This document shows, piece after piece, positions 19,715-28,534 of a stretch of DNA of 49,073 nt (positions within the stretch are counted from its first letter, which is position 1; each line of letters begins with the position of its first letter). The notes under the pieces are model-generated. The model was given only the letters and a program-made list of their open reading frames with translations, was not told the origin of the DNA and ran no database searches. A program made the position numbers and the translations under genes. Source of the DNA: Candidatus Methylobacter titanis (GTDB lineage Bacteria > Pseudomonadota > Gammaproteobacteria > Methylococcales > Methylomonadaceae); contig JAQSDX010000026.1 of assembly GCA_029946125.1 (NCBI GenBank), forward strand, positions 1 through 49,073, in the 5' to 3' direction.

Positions 19715-20188
19715 TTAACCCAATTGATTAGAGATTTTGCTCAGGATGTCCTGGTGCTTGGTTTTATCGATTTCCGCGCTCAGAATCTGTTCCGCTGCCC
19801 GCAAAGCCAAGGCGGCAACTTCTTTACGCAAACCTTCTTTAGCCTGCTGTTTTTCTTGTTCAATTTGTGCCTTTGCCACAAGAATCAATCGATCACCTTC
19901 TTTTTTAGCGGTGTCTTTTGATGCTTCAACAATTTCAGTGGCACGTTTTTGCGCAAGATTGACAATCTCTGAAGATTGTTCTCTGGCTTGTTTTAAAACA
20001 CCCGTGGCTTTTTTCTCTGCCAAGTGCATTTGTTCCTGACCTTTTTCAGCCGCAGCCAAACCATCAGCAATTTTCTTTTTACGTTCTTCTAAAGAGTCAA
20101 ATAAAGGCGGCCAGATGTACTTCATGGTAAACCATACCAGAAGTGCAAAGGTAATCATTTGCCCAATCAGAGTAGCATTGATGCTCAC
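19715..20188 (-). CDS. atpF: F1F0 ATP synthase b subunit
   Basis: The 157-residue b subunit has one N-terminal membrane helix ([20 protein letters not shown]) followed by the conserved [20 protein letters not shown] and a long charged helical stalk that forms the dimeric peripheral arm. Length and position between atpE and atpH are standard for a proteobacterial operon with a single b-type gene. Confidence 0.95.
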   Translation of the reverse strand: MSINATLIGQMITFALLVWFTMKYIWPPLFDSLEERKKKIADGLAAAEKGQEQMHLAEKKATGVLKQAREQSSEIVNLAQKRATEIVEASKDTAKKEGDRLILVAKAQIEQEKQQAKEGLRKEVAALALRAAEQILSAEIDKTKHQDILSKISNQLG

Positions 20189-20227
20189 GATGCGTTCCTC
20201 TTGTTGCTAGTAAAGTTAAACAGCCTA

Positions 20228-20530
<303 letters not shown>

Positions 20531-20557
20531 TTAGTTAATGATAAAAAAGTTAAAAAA

Positions 20558-21343
<786 letters not shown>

Positions 21344-21358
21344 CTAAATATGTGTATG

Positions 21359-21730
21359 TCAGCGCATCAACAGCGCAAACCAAAAAACCGATAATGCTGC
21401 TATGTATACTGCCAGCAGCGGTAATATTTCTATGTTTGGAAGTTGGAAAATCATAAAAAACAACACGACGGTTAGCAATAACTTGCCTGATTCCCCCACA
21501 TAGAAAGAATTTACAATCTTTCTTGCTTCCTGCCCTGCGGATTTATGTATACGCAAGGCAAAATACAGGTTGGGAATCAATGCCGCCGCTCCGCCTAAAG
21601 CCGCCGATAGGGCTCCAGACTGTCCCTTTGCCAGAGCAAATCCTGCCGTCATAATCACTATCATTAGAACTTGATAACTTATGATTTTACTGACAGTAGA
21701 GCGTTTTCTATCTACCACACCCAACTCCAT
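21359..21730 (-). CDS. atpI: ATP synthase protein I
   Basis: AtpI is a small membrane protein that in other bacteria helps assemble the c-ring or the F0 sector and is not essential. The 123-residue product has four hydrophobic helices (IISYQVLMIVIMTAGFAL, GALSAALGGAAALIPNLYFA, LLLTVVLFFMIFQL, LLAVYIAALSVFWFALL) and the usual basic loops. The start is uncertain. The ATG lies only about 10 bases below a predicted transcription start. A GTG at 21716-21718, in frame four codons later, has GGAG just upstream and could be the real start. Confidence 0.88.
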   Translation of the reverse strand: MELGVVDRKRSTVSKIISYQVLMIVIMTAGFALAKGQSGALSAALGGAAALIPNLYFALRIHKSAGQEARKIVNSFYVGESGKLLLTVVLFFMIFQLPNIEILPLLAVYIAALSVFWFALLMR

Positions 21731-21746
21731 GCATAATAGCTCGGGG

Positions 21747-21775
21747 ATTATAGCTAGCGACCTTCATTAAATCAA
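21747..21775 (-). promoter_or_regulatory. sigma70-type promoter of the atp operon
   Basis: On the minus strand TTGATT (21770-21775) and a consensus TATAAT (21747-21752) are separated by exactly 17 bases, just upstream of atpI. The predicted start of transcription near 21740 leaves only a very short leader before the annotated ATG. This is a strong match to the housekeeping promoter consensus. Confidence 0.7.
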
Positions 21776-21838
21776 GGAAGATTAAATTCAACCCACGCCT
21801 TTTGTTGCCCTTCATCTGTCAGCGCCTTACCTATTACC

Positions 21839-22702
21839 CTATTTAATTTGCTCAAGAATCCCATCCAGCTCTTCTAAACTGGAATAAGCGATGACCAGCT
21901 TTCCGGTGCCGTTTTCTTTATGATCAATCAGCACTTTTGCACCCAGTTTTGCAGTCAAGTCTTGCTGCAAACGTAAGGTGTCGTTATCAACTTCCCTGGC
22001 TTTAGTTATTTTAGGTTCGGACTGACTGTCTTTAACCAGACGCTCTGTCGCCCTTACCGTTAAACCTTCTCTGACAATCTTGTTAGCCGCTGCCACCTGT
22101 TTTGGTCCGTCCAGAGACAGCAGCGCTCTTGCATGCCCCATTTCCAACTGCCTAGAGATCAATAATTTTTTCACTTCAGGATGTAAATCTATCAAGCGCA
22201 ATAAATTAGTCACGGTAGCACGTGACTTGCCCACCGCATCGGCAACTTGTTGATGGGTCATTGCAAACTCGTCCAGCAACCTTTTTAAGGCGTCCGCTTC
22301 TTCCAAAGGGTTCAGATCTTCTCTTTGGATATTTTCTATCAGCGCTATCGCCATCGCGGCGCGATCGTCTATTGCTTTAATGACCACCGGAACCTGCTGC
22401 AATCCGGCTAATTGCGCAGCACGCCAGCGGCGCTCCCCTGCCACTATTTCGTATTTATCCAAGGCAATCTTGCGCACTACAACCGGCTGTATGACTCCCT
22501 GTGCTTTTATAGAATCCGCCAGCTCCTGAAGTTTTTCAGGGTTCATATCTTTTCTTGGCTGATACTTGCCTCGCTGCAGATACTCGATAGGCAAGGTGTG
22601 CAGCTGATGAATTTCACCATCGTCTCCATGATTGCCTTTATCAGTAATATTGCCTAATAAAGCATCCAGTCCTCGATTTAATCCCCGTTTTTTCACAGCC
22701 AT
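21839..22702 (-). CDS. parB: chromosome partitioning protein ParB
   Basis: ParB binds parS sites near the origin, loads and spreads as a CTP-dependent clamp, and activates ParA. The 287-residue product has the basic N-terminal ParA-contact peptide (KKRGLNRGLDALLG), the ParB/Srx domain with GKYQPR, the GERRWRAAQLAG box (residues 89-100) and ENIQREDLNPLEEA (123-136). The HTH follows (HQQVADAVGKSRATVTNLLR), then a C-terminal dimer domain (LDGILEQIK). It lies 58 bases below a shortened ParB-like gene and just before the atp operon. I saw no perfect parS sequence in the window. Confidence 0.96.
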   Translation of the reverse strand: MAVKKRGLNRGLDALLGNITDKGNHGDDGEIHQLHTLPIEYLQRGKYQPRKDMNPEKLQELADSIKAQGVIQPVVVRKIALDKYEIVAGERRWRAAQLAGLQQVPVVIKAIDDRAAMAIALIENIQREDLNPLEEADALKRLLDEFAMTHQQVADAVGKSRATVTNLLRLIDLHPEVKKLLISRQLEMGHARALLSLDGPKQVAAANKIVREGLTVRATERLVKDSQSEPKITKAREVDNDTLRLQQDLTAKLGAKVLIDHKENGTGKLVIAYSSLEELDGILEQIK

Positions 22703-22760
22703 AACTTTTAACTTTTCTCTTTATTTAATCATTTAACCGGCTAATGCCACTTGCGCTGAT

Positions 22761-23054
22761 TTATGACTGATCAGCGCGAAGTATCGATTCAAACTCTTCA
22801 ATCAATCTTTTTAAAGCTTCCGCCTCCTCCAGTAGAAGCAGGTTTTCTCTTTGAATATTTTTAAATAACGCAACCACCATTCCCGCTTGCCCATCCACTG
22901 CCTCGATTATCTCAGGCTTAGACTGCATTTCATCTTTAGCTGGCCGATTATCAGCCGATGGCTTCGTTTGCGGCGGATGCGTTTCTTTTTTAGCAGAATC
23001 ATCCGCTAGCAAGGCTTCAAGCCCACGACCTAACCCACGTTTTTTTAAATTCAT
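22761..23054 (-). CDS. miniature ParB-like protein lacking DNA-binding and GERR boxes
   Basis: This 97-residue protein starts with LKKRGLGRGLEALL, nearly identical to the ParA-contact peptide of ParB. A polar linker rich in Pro, Lys and Asp follows (residues 18-48). Residues 49-89 align with ParB 108-148 (VDGQAGMVVALFKNIQREN, then LLLEEAEALKRLIEEFE). The region between these, including the GERR box, is missing, as are the HTH and the dimer domain. The ATG overlaps the parA stop as ATGA, so it is translationally coupled to parA. It could be a decayed duplicate of parB or a maintained modulator of ParA. The open frame and coupling favour a translated product; function is unknown. Confidence 0.75.
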   Translation of the reverse strand: MNLKKRGLGRGLEALLADDSAKKETHPPQTKPSADNRPAKDEMQSKPEIIEAVDGQAGMVVALFKNIQRENLLLLEEAEALKRLIEEFESILRADQS

Positions 23055-23827
23055 GCGCCGTCGTGCTTTTCTTTTCTGATCATTTCACCCGCCAAGGTAA
23101 TATAGGCTACAGCTCCTCGCGAGGACTTATCATAGCTCAGCACTGGCAGACCATGGCTCGGCGCTTCGGCCAAGCGGACATTTCTGGGGATACAGGTTCT
23201 AAAAACCTTATCGCCGAAATAGCGAATCAACTGCTCCGAGACGTCTTTGGTCAGCCGGTTCCTGTCGTCATACATGGTGCGCAGGATGCCTTCCAAATAC
23301 AGCTCCGGATTGACGGTGTCCTGAATATTTTTCAAGGTACTCATTAATGCCGACAAACCCTCAAGGGCATAATACTCGCATTGCATCGGAACCAGCACAC
23401 TGCTTGCCGCGACCATCGCATTTAAGGTCAGCATATTCAATGAGGGAGGACAATCAATCAGGATATAATCGTAATCCGATTTTATCGGGATTAAGGCATC
23501 GGCAAGCCGCCGCTCCCTGTGATCTGCCTGCATTAACTCCACTTCAGCCGCAGTAAGGTCACCATTACCGGGAATCACCGAAAAACCGATATCCGGAATC
23601 TTAATGACTGTTTCCGACGCAGGCACTTCTTCCATCAACAAATCGTAACTGGAATATTTAACCGTCTGTTTATCGACACCGCAGCCCATAGCCGCATTGC
23701 CCTGCGGATCAAGATCTACCAGCAACACGCGCCGGTTAGCCGCAGCCAGTGAAGCTGCCAGATTTACGCTGGTGGTAGTCTTTCCTACGCCGCCTTTTTG
23801 ATTGGTTATTGCAATTACTTTTCCCAC
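23051..23827 (-). CDS. parA: chromosome partitioning ATPase ParA (Soj)
   Basis: This 258-residue P-loop ATPase has the deviant Walker A AITNQKGGVGKTTTSVNLAA, VDLDPQGNAAMGCGV, and DYILIDCPPSLNMLTLNAM. In the known family ParA-ATP coats the nucleoid and is displaced by ParB-parS to segregate origins. The start is a GTG that overlaps the rsmG stop by one base (TAGTG), and the stop overlaps the mini-ParB start by four bases. All members of this mnmG-rsmG-parA-miniParB-parB string are therefore tightly packed. Confidence 0.96.
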   Translation of the reverse strand: MGKVIAITNQKGGVGKTTTSVNLAASLAAANRRVLLVDLDPQGNAAMGCGVDKQTVKYSSYDLLMEEVPASETVIKIPDIGFSVIPGNGDLTAAEVELMQADHRERRLADALIPIKSDYDYILIDCPPSLNMLTLNAMVAASSVLVPMQCEYYALEGLSALMSTLKNIQDTVNPELYLEGILRTMYDDRNRLTKDVSEQLIRYFGDKVFRTCIPRNVRLAEAPSHGLPVLSYDKSSRGAVAYITLAGEMIRKEKHDGA

Positions 23828-24462
23828 TACCTTACCTCTGCCTCTTCAGGCAATTCTATTCGCACTAAACATCTGTCAACATCAGTTCCCGGAACACTGA
23901 CCGGGATAACCGATTTTTTTTCGGCTATCAGCTCCAGCTCCGCATCCAGATTCTGCCCCTTCATTGCCAGCAATACACCCTTCCTGGCCAACAGGTGAGA
24001 GGTCAACTTCACTATATCGGATAAGCTGGCAAACGCCCTGGTAAGGACGGCATCATAGGCTTTTTCGGGATGATAATTTTCCACGCGACTGTGAAGAACC
24101 TGTACATTTTTAAGCTTTAATTCCAAGACAACCTGCTGTACAAATCGAGTCTTCTTGGCATTACTATCGAGCAAGGTAAAGTGGATTTCAGGCAAGCATA
24201 TCGCCAACGGAATACCCGGCAATCCTGCGCCAGTGCCAATATCGATGACCCGCGCGCCTTCAATATAAGGAAGAATCGCCAAGCTATCCAGTATATGCAA
24301 TCGCGCCATTTCCTCCCTATCCCGTATCGCGGTCAGATTATAGGCTTTATTCCATTTTTCAATCAGCTTTATAAAACACAGTAACTGTTCTATCTTCTGA
24401 TCGGTTACGTTTACATTTAATGCTGCTATCCCGGAAACCAGGATTTTTCGACATGCTTCCAT
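23827..24462 (-). CDS. rsmG: 16S rRNA (guanine-527-N7) methyltransferase RsmG
   Basis: RsmG (GidB) methylates G527 of 16S rRNA using S-adenosylmethionine. The 211-residue protein shows KWNKAYNLTAIRDREEM, the motif I segment VIDIGTGAGLPGIPLAI, and the SRVENYHPEKAYDAVLTRAFA region typical of the family. The ATG overlaps the mnmG stop by one base (TGATG). Loss of RsmG gives low-level streptomycin resistance in other bacteria (family knowledge). Confidence 0.96.
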   Translation of the reverse strand: MEACRKILVSGIAALNVNVTDQKIEQLLCFIKLIEKWNKAYNLTAIRDREEMARLHILDSLAILPYIEGARVIDIGTGAGLPGIPLAICLPEIHFTLLDSNAKKTRFVQQVVLELKLKNVQVLHSRVENYHPEKAYDAVLTRAFASLSDIVKLTSHLLARKGVLLAMKGQNLDAELELIAEKKSVIPVSVPGTDVDRCLVRIELPEEAEVR

Positions 24463-26333
24463 CAGGCGCTTTTCTTCTTTAAATAAACCAATAACAGGGA
24501 AATAGCCGCCGGTGTAATACCAGGGATACGTGATGCCTGACCCAAAGTTTCAGGCCGCTGTTTTTTAAGCTTTTCACTCACTTCATTGGAAAGACCGGGG
24601 ACGCCGTTGTAATCAATAATCTCCGGCAAGCGCAGGTGATCGTAACGCAAGGCCCTGTCTATCTCGGTTTGCTGCCGGTCTATATAGCCCGCATATTTGG
24701 CTTGAATCTCAACCTGTTCGGCTACCTGCAGATCCATATCCTCAACGCCGACCATAAATGACAACAATTGCTGAACATCGACTTCCGGGCGGCGCAGCAA
24801 ATCCATCAAATTGGCTTCCCGCAATAACGGCTTACCCCAATATTGCTCGACCTGAGTTGCCTCTTCCGTTTCCGTTCTGACCCATTGCTTTTTCAGATCG
24901 TCCTGCAATTGGGATACGGCTGCCCGTTTAATTTCGAAAGCCTGCCAGCGTTGATCATCAACCAAGCCCAATTCCCGGCCTCTTTCGGTCAGACGCAAAT
25001 CGGCATTGTCTTCCCTTAGCAGTAGCCGGTATTCAGCGCGACTGGTAAACATCCGATACGGTTCCTGAGTGCCCTGGGTAATCAGATCGTCAATCATCAC
25101 GCCAATATAGGCCTGATCGCGTCCCGGACACCAACTGTCCAGTCCCTGAACCAAACGCGCCGCATTCAATCCTGCGATTAAGCCTTGCGCCGCCGCTTCT
25201 TCATAACCGGTGGTGCCGTTGACTTGCCCGGCAAAAAACAGCGCATTCATGTGCTTGGTTTCCAGCGATGATTTCAAATCTCTGGGATCGAAAAAGTCGT
25301 ATTCAATCGCATAACCGGGGCGCACGATTTCGGCATTTTCAAAGCCCAGCATCGAGCGCACAAACTCATACTGCACATCGAAAGGCAGGCTGGTTGAAAT
25401 GCCGTTGGGATAAATTTCATGAGTACTCAAACCCTCCGGCTCGACAAAAATCTGATGCGAATCCCGGTCGGCAAAGCGCACAATTTTATCTTCAATAGAC
25501 GGACAATAACGCGGTCCGATACCCTCAATAATCCCCGAATACAGCGGCGAACGATCCAGGCCGGAACGGATAATATCGTGAGTTTTACTGTTAGTGCGGG
25601 TGATATGACACGGAATTTGCCTGGGATGCTGCTCCCGTTTGCCGATAAACGAAAATACCGGCACCGGATCGTCGCCATGCTGCTCTTCCAGCTTGCTGAA
25701 ATCAATCGTCCGTCCGTCGATACGCGGCGGCGTGCCGGTTTTCAAGCGGTCGATTCTAAACGGCAACTCCCTTAAACGCTGGGCCAGGGCAATCGAGGCC
25801 GGATCGCCGGCACGACCGCCGCTGTAGTTTTCCAGGCCGATATGTATTTTGCCGCCCAAAAAAGTGCCGGTGGTTAACACCACGGCTCTTGCGGTAAAAT
25901 TCAAGCCCATTTGGGTTTTAACGCCGACAACCCTATCGCCCTCGACCATCAAATCGGATACGGTTTGCTGAAATAAAGCCAGATTGGGCTGATTTTCCAG
26001 CGCCGTTCTTACCGCCTGCTTGTAAAGCTGACGATCCGCCTGAGCGCGAGTCGCCCTGACTGCCGGGCCTTTGCTGGCATTCAAGGTGCGAAACTGAATG
26101 CCGCCATGATCGATAGCCCTAGCCATCACCCCGCCTAAGGCATCAACTTCTTTAACCAAATGGCCCTTGCCTATGCCGCCAATGGCAGGATTGCAGCTCA
26201 TTTGCCCCAGGGTGTCGATATTTTGCGTCAGCAACAGGGTGTTCGCACCACATCTTGCCGATGCCAGCGCGGCTTCTGTTCCCGCATGTCCGCCACCCAC
26301 CACAATGACATCAAAGTCTTTTCTAAATTTCAC
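24462..26333 (-). CDS. mnmG: tRNA uridine-34 5-carboxymethylaminomethyl modification enzyme MnmG
   Basis: MnmG (GidA) is the FAD-dependent partner of MnmE in wobble-uridine modification. The 623-residue length is standard. The N-terminal FAD motif [19 protein letters not shown], the [20 protein letters not shown] motif and the [17 protein letters not shown] segment are all present. The C-terminal helical MnmE/tRNA-binding domain ends [18 protein letters not shown]. The start codon is GTG at 26333. mnmE is not in the window. Confidence 0.97.
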   Translation of the reverse strand: MKFRKDFDVIVVGGGHAGTEAALASARCGANTLLLTQNIDTLGQMSCNPAIGGIGKGHLVKEVDALGGVMARAIDHGGIQFRTLNASKGPAVRATRAQADRQLYKQAVRTALENQPNLALFQQTVSDLMVEGDRVVGVKTQMGLNFTARAVVLTTGTFLGGKIHIGLENYSGGRAGDPASIALAQRLRELPFRIDRLKTGTPPRIDGRTIDFSKLEEQHGDDPVPVFSFIGKREQHPRQIPCHITRTNSKTHDIIRSGLDRSPLYSGIIEGIGPRYCPSIEDKIVRFADRDSHQIFVEPEGLSTHEIYPNGISTSLPFDVQYEFVRSMLGFENAEIVRPGYAIEYDFFDPRDLKSSLETKHMNALFFAGQVNGTTGYEEAAAQGLIAGLNAARLVQGLDSWCPGRDQAYIGVMIDDLITQGTQEPYRMFTSRAEYRLLLREDNADLRLTERGRELGLVDDQRWQAFEIKRAAVSQLQDDLKKQWVRTETEEATQVEQYWGKPLLREANLMDLLRRPEVDVQQLLSFMVGVEDMDLQVAEQVEIQAKYAGYIDRQQTEIDRALRYDHLRLPEIIDYNGVPGLSNEVSEKLKKQRPETLGQASRIPGITPAAISLLLVYLKKKSA

Positions 26334-26360
26334 TAGCGCTATGTACCCTTAAAAAATGAT

Positions 26361-26388
26361 ATATTACTGCCGTGTGGATTCACACAAA
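26361..26388 (-). promoter_or_regulatory. possible promoter of the mnmG-rsmG-parAB operon
   Basis: On the minus strand TTTGTG (26383-26388) and TAATAT (26361-26366) are 16 bases apart, about 30 bases upstream of the mnmG start. A small palindrome (GTGTG-GATT-CACAC, 26372-26385) lies inside the spacer and could be an operator. The match is moderate only. Confidence 0.4.
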
Positions 26389-26413
26389 CTTATCCTATTA
26401 TAAGAGGTAAATG

Positions 26414-26620
26414 ATGAAAAAACGTAAAAATCAAACAGCAACCGATGGTGTTCCGAACCAAAACCCGGTCGCGAAGTACGCGCACCTGTTTAATAAAGCG
26501 CAAACTTTTTGCGATAAAAGCAAATACGGCCGTAAAGCAAAACACACAAGGCAGGAGGCTACTCCAAGGGTTCTGGACAGAATTATTGGAATAGCTTCTT
26601 GTTTTATCGTTCAGGCCTGA
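26414..26620 (+). CDS. small basic protein, unknown function
   Basis: A protein of about 68 residues is divergent from mnmG. A clear AAGAGG (26402-26407) lies 6 bases before ATG 26414, better placed than for ATG 26411. The sequence is very basic, with RNPVAK-like NQNPVAKYAHLFNKAQTF and KSKYGRKAKHTRQ motifs followed by a short hydrophobic C terminus (IIGIASCFIVQA). It resembles small uncharacterised gammaproteobacterial proteins with an NPVAK...FNKA...RKAKH pattern (possibly the DUF7230 group; I am not certain). Such composition often points to nucleic-acid or ribosome contact, but no function is shown. The last 16 residues may diverge from relatives. Confidence 0.6.
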   Translation: MKKRKNQTATDGVPNQNPVAKYAHLFNKAQTFCDKSKYGRKAKHTRQEATPRVLDRIIGIASCFIVQA

Positions 26621-26926
26621 GGTATCCAACAAACTCTGCACACTATATCTGAAGCCATATCCGATCATCAATAAATGAACTAGCCGGCTGATTATCCCTA
26701 AGCTGAACAGGGACAAATAATCGTTATTATTCTTTCGGATAAAAATTTTTTCTACCGCACTCTTTAGGCATCAGCCTTCTGCGCACATCGCAAGTAAAGA
26801 TAAAAACCTCGACGATATCCTTACGTAGACAGCTTAGTTTTAACGCTGAAAGATAGACCGTAGCGCAGAAAACCAGCTAATGATCTATTGACGGATAATA
26901 GCAACAATTGATGGTGAAAATAGCCG
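26621..26926. other. intergenic region, no gene seen
   Basis: About 300 bases between the small basic protein and the YihY-type gene. Frames on both strands are short or overlap the neighbouring gene without recognisable protein. I saw no tRNA, strong palindrome or convincing promoter. It must contain the promoter for the downstream membrane protein gene. Confidence 0.5.
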
Positions 26927-28243
26927 ATGACAATAAATATAATTCATTTTATTAAAGACGATATTTGGCTGCTAACCGAGCATGAATTCCCCCTACTTAA
27001 GGCAACCTTTATAAAGTCGTTAAAAATAGTTTTACTGGCTATTCAAGACTTTATGCGCGACCTGTGCCCGTTGCGCGCCTCCGCCCTAACACTTTATACC
27101 TTACTTGCCGTTGTGCCGGTAATCGCCATGCTGTTTGGCATCGCCAAAGGTTTTGGTCTTGAAAAAATGCTGGAGCAACAGCTACTTGAACAAATACCTC
27201 ATCAAGATACCACCGTACTTAAATTAATTGGCTTTGCTCGAAATCTCTTGGAAAAAACCCAAGGCGAAGTCATTGCGGGGATTGGCGTGGTTGTGCTGCT
27301 CTGGTCGGTGACCAGCATGATTGGCAATATCGAGGATTCGTTTAACCATATTTGGAAAATCAGCAAAGGCAGGCCATTGAGTCGGAAATTAAGCGATTAC
27401 ATTGCGTTTATGTTGCTAGGACTGGTCTTATTAATATTATCGAGCAGTATTACGGTATTTTTAAAAACTAAAATAACCGGATTGAGCACGGTCATTGCCT
27501 TACCGGAATTCGGTGAAAGTTTATTGCTTAGCGCCTTGAGCTTATCACCCTTGTTGCTGATGATAAGCTTATTCTCGATTACCTTTATTTTTATGCCTAA
27601 TCATAAAGTCGCTGCTGTTCCTGGTATCATTGCCGGTGTGGTAACCGGGGTTATGTATCATGTTCTGCAGTGGCTCTATCTAGGCCTGCAGATTGGCGTA
27701 TCCAGCTATAACGCAATTTATGGCAGCTTGGCCGCGCTCCCGTTATTCGTGATATGGGTGCAAATAGGCTGGATGATTGTTTTATTCGGTTGTGAACTGG
27801 CTTTTTATATCCAGAATTACCCGAGTTATCGGCATAATCATAATCACACATTTTCGGAATTCAGCTTCGCCTTAAAAAAAATCGTCGCGCTACATGTCAC
27901 CTACCTGATTGTTAAAAACTTTGTTAATTTAGGCAAAACGCTAACGGCTGATGCAATCGCTTTAGAATTATTGCTCTCCAAAGCCATTGTGCAAAGTCTT
28001 TTAGACTTTCTGGTGGCCAGTCATATTGTTATCAGGCTAAAAACCGAGGATGGCGATGATGTTTATTTGCCCAGTGTAGACACCAATAAGTTGACGGTTG
28101 CTTTTGTGATTAATGCCTTGGAACAGTGCGGTCAAAACAATGTTCCGAATTTCAAGCAAGATCCTGTGTTTGTCAACATGCTTAACAATTTTGGACAATG
28201 GCTGGAAACTTCAGAGCAAAACCGTTTGCTGAAAGATATTTAA
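26927..28243 (+). CDS. YihY/virulence factor BrkB family membrane protein
   Basis: The 438-residue inner-membrane protein has about six transmembrane helices in the first 300 residues. Family landmarks are CPLRASALTLYTLLAVVPVI, GVVVLLWSVTSMIGNIEDSF, IWKISKGRPLSRKLSDYIAF, and AAVPGIIAGVVTGVMYHVLQ before a YNAIYGSLAALPLFVIWV segment. An extra cytoplasmic domain of about 120 residues at the C terminus makes it longer than E. coli YihY (290); such long forms are known. The older name RNase BN for this family is incorrect, as tRNA processing is due to another protein. Function remains unclear. Confidence 0.9.
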   Translation: MTINIIHFIKDDIWLLTEHEFPLLKATFIKSLKIVLLAIQDFMRDLCPLRASALTLYTLLAVVPVIAMLFGIAKGFGLEKMLEQQLLEQIPHQDTTVLKLIGFARNLLEKTQGEVIAGIGVVVLLWSVTSMIGNIEDSFNHIWKISKGRPLSRKLSDYIAFMLLGLVLLILSSSITVFLKTKITGLSTVIALPEFGESLLLSALSLSPLLLMISLFSITFIFMPNHKVAAVPGIIAGVVTGVMYHVLQWLYLGLQIGVSSYNAIYGSLAALPLFVIWVQIGWMIVLFGCELAFYIQNYPSYRHNHNHTFSEFSFALKKIVALHVTYLIVKNFVNLGKTLTADAIALELLLSKAIVQSLLDFLVASHIVIRLKTEDGDDVYLPSVDTNKLTVAFVINALEQCGQNNVPNFKQDPVFVNMLNNFGQWLETSEQNRLLKDI

Positions 28244-28534
28244 CAAAATATATGCCGGCAACATCGAAAGCAACAGCGCCTAGAATAAATAGACTATCGG
28301 TAACGCATCAATCTTGGGATGTCTCCGCACCCAAAGCACTCACTTGGCCTGATTATTTTCATTTCAGCATTGACAGACCGGCAATATATTTATTCCCGTT
28401 TTTCAGTCATACCCTCTAAATCATTACGAACATTTTATTGGATGTTAGAATACGATCAGAAATGTGCATTGCATCGACTTATCCCCTAAAAAATGCACCA
28501 AACGAATTAAAAATATTTTTATTAAGAGGACACT
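28244..28534. other. intergenic region upstream of the UPF0182 gene
   Basis: About 290 bases, AT-rich toward the right end, without a convincing gene on either strand. It ends in the ribosome binding site AAGAGGA about 6 bases before the UPF0182 ATG. Short frames exist but have no recognisable product. Confidence 0.5.

Noticed and set aside
21731-23900. Search for parS centromere sites around parA-parB
   Set aside because: No sequence matching the 16-bp consensus palindrome was found by eye here or elsewhere in the window; a mismatched site could have been missed.
26390-26716. 108-codon open frame on the minus strand over the small basic protein
   Set aside because: It overlaps a better-supported plus-strand gene with a clear ribosome binding site, and its translation has no recognisable features.
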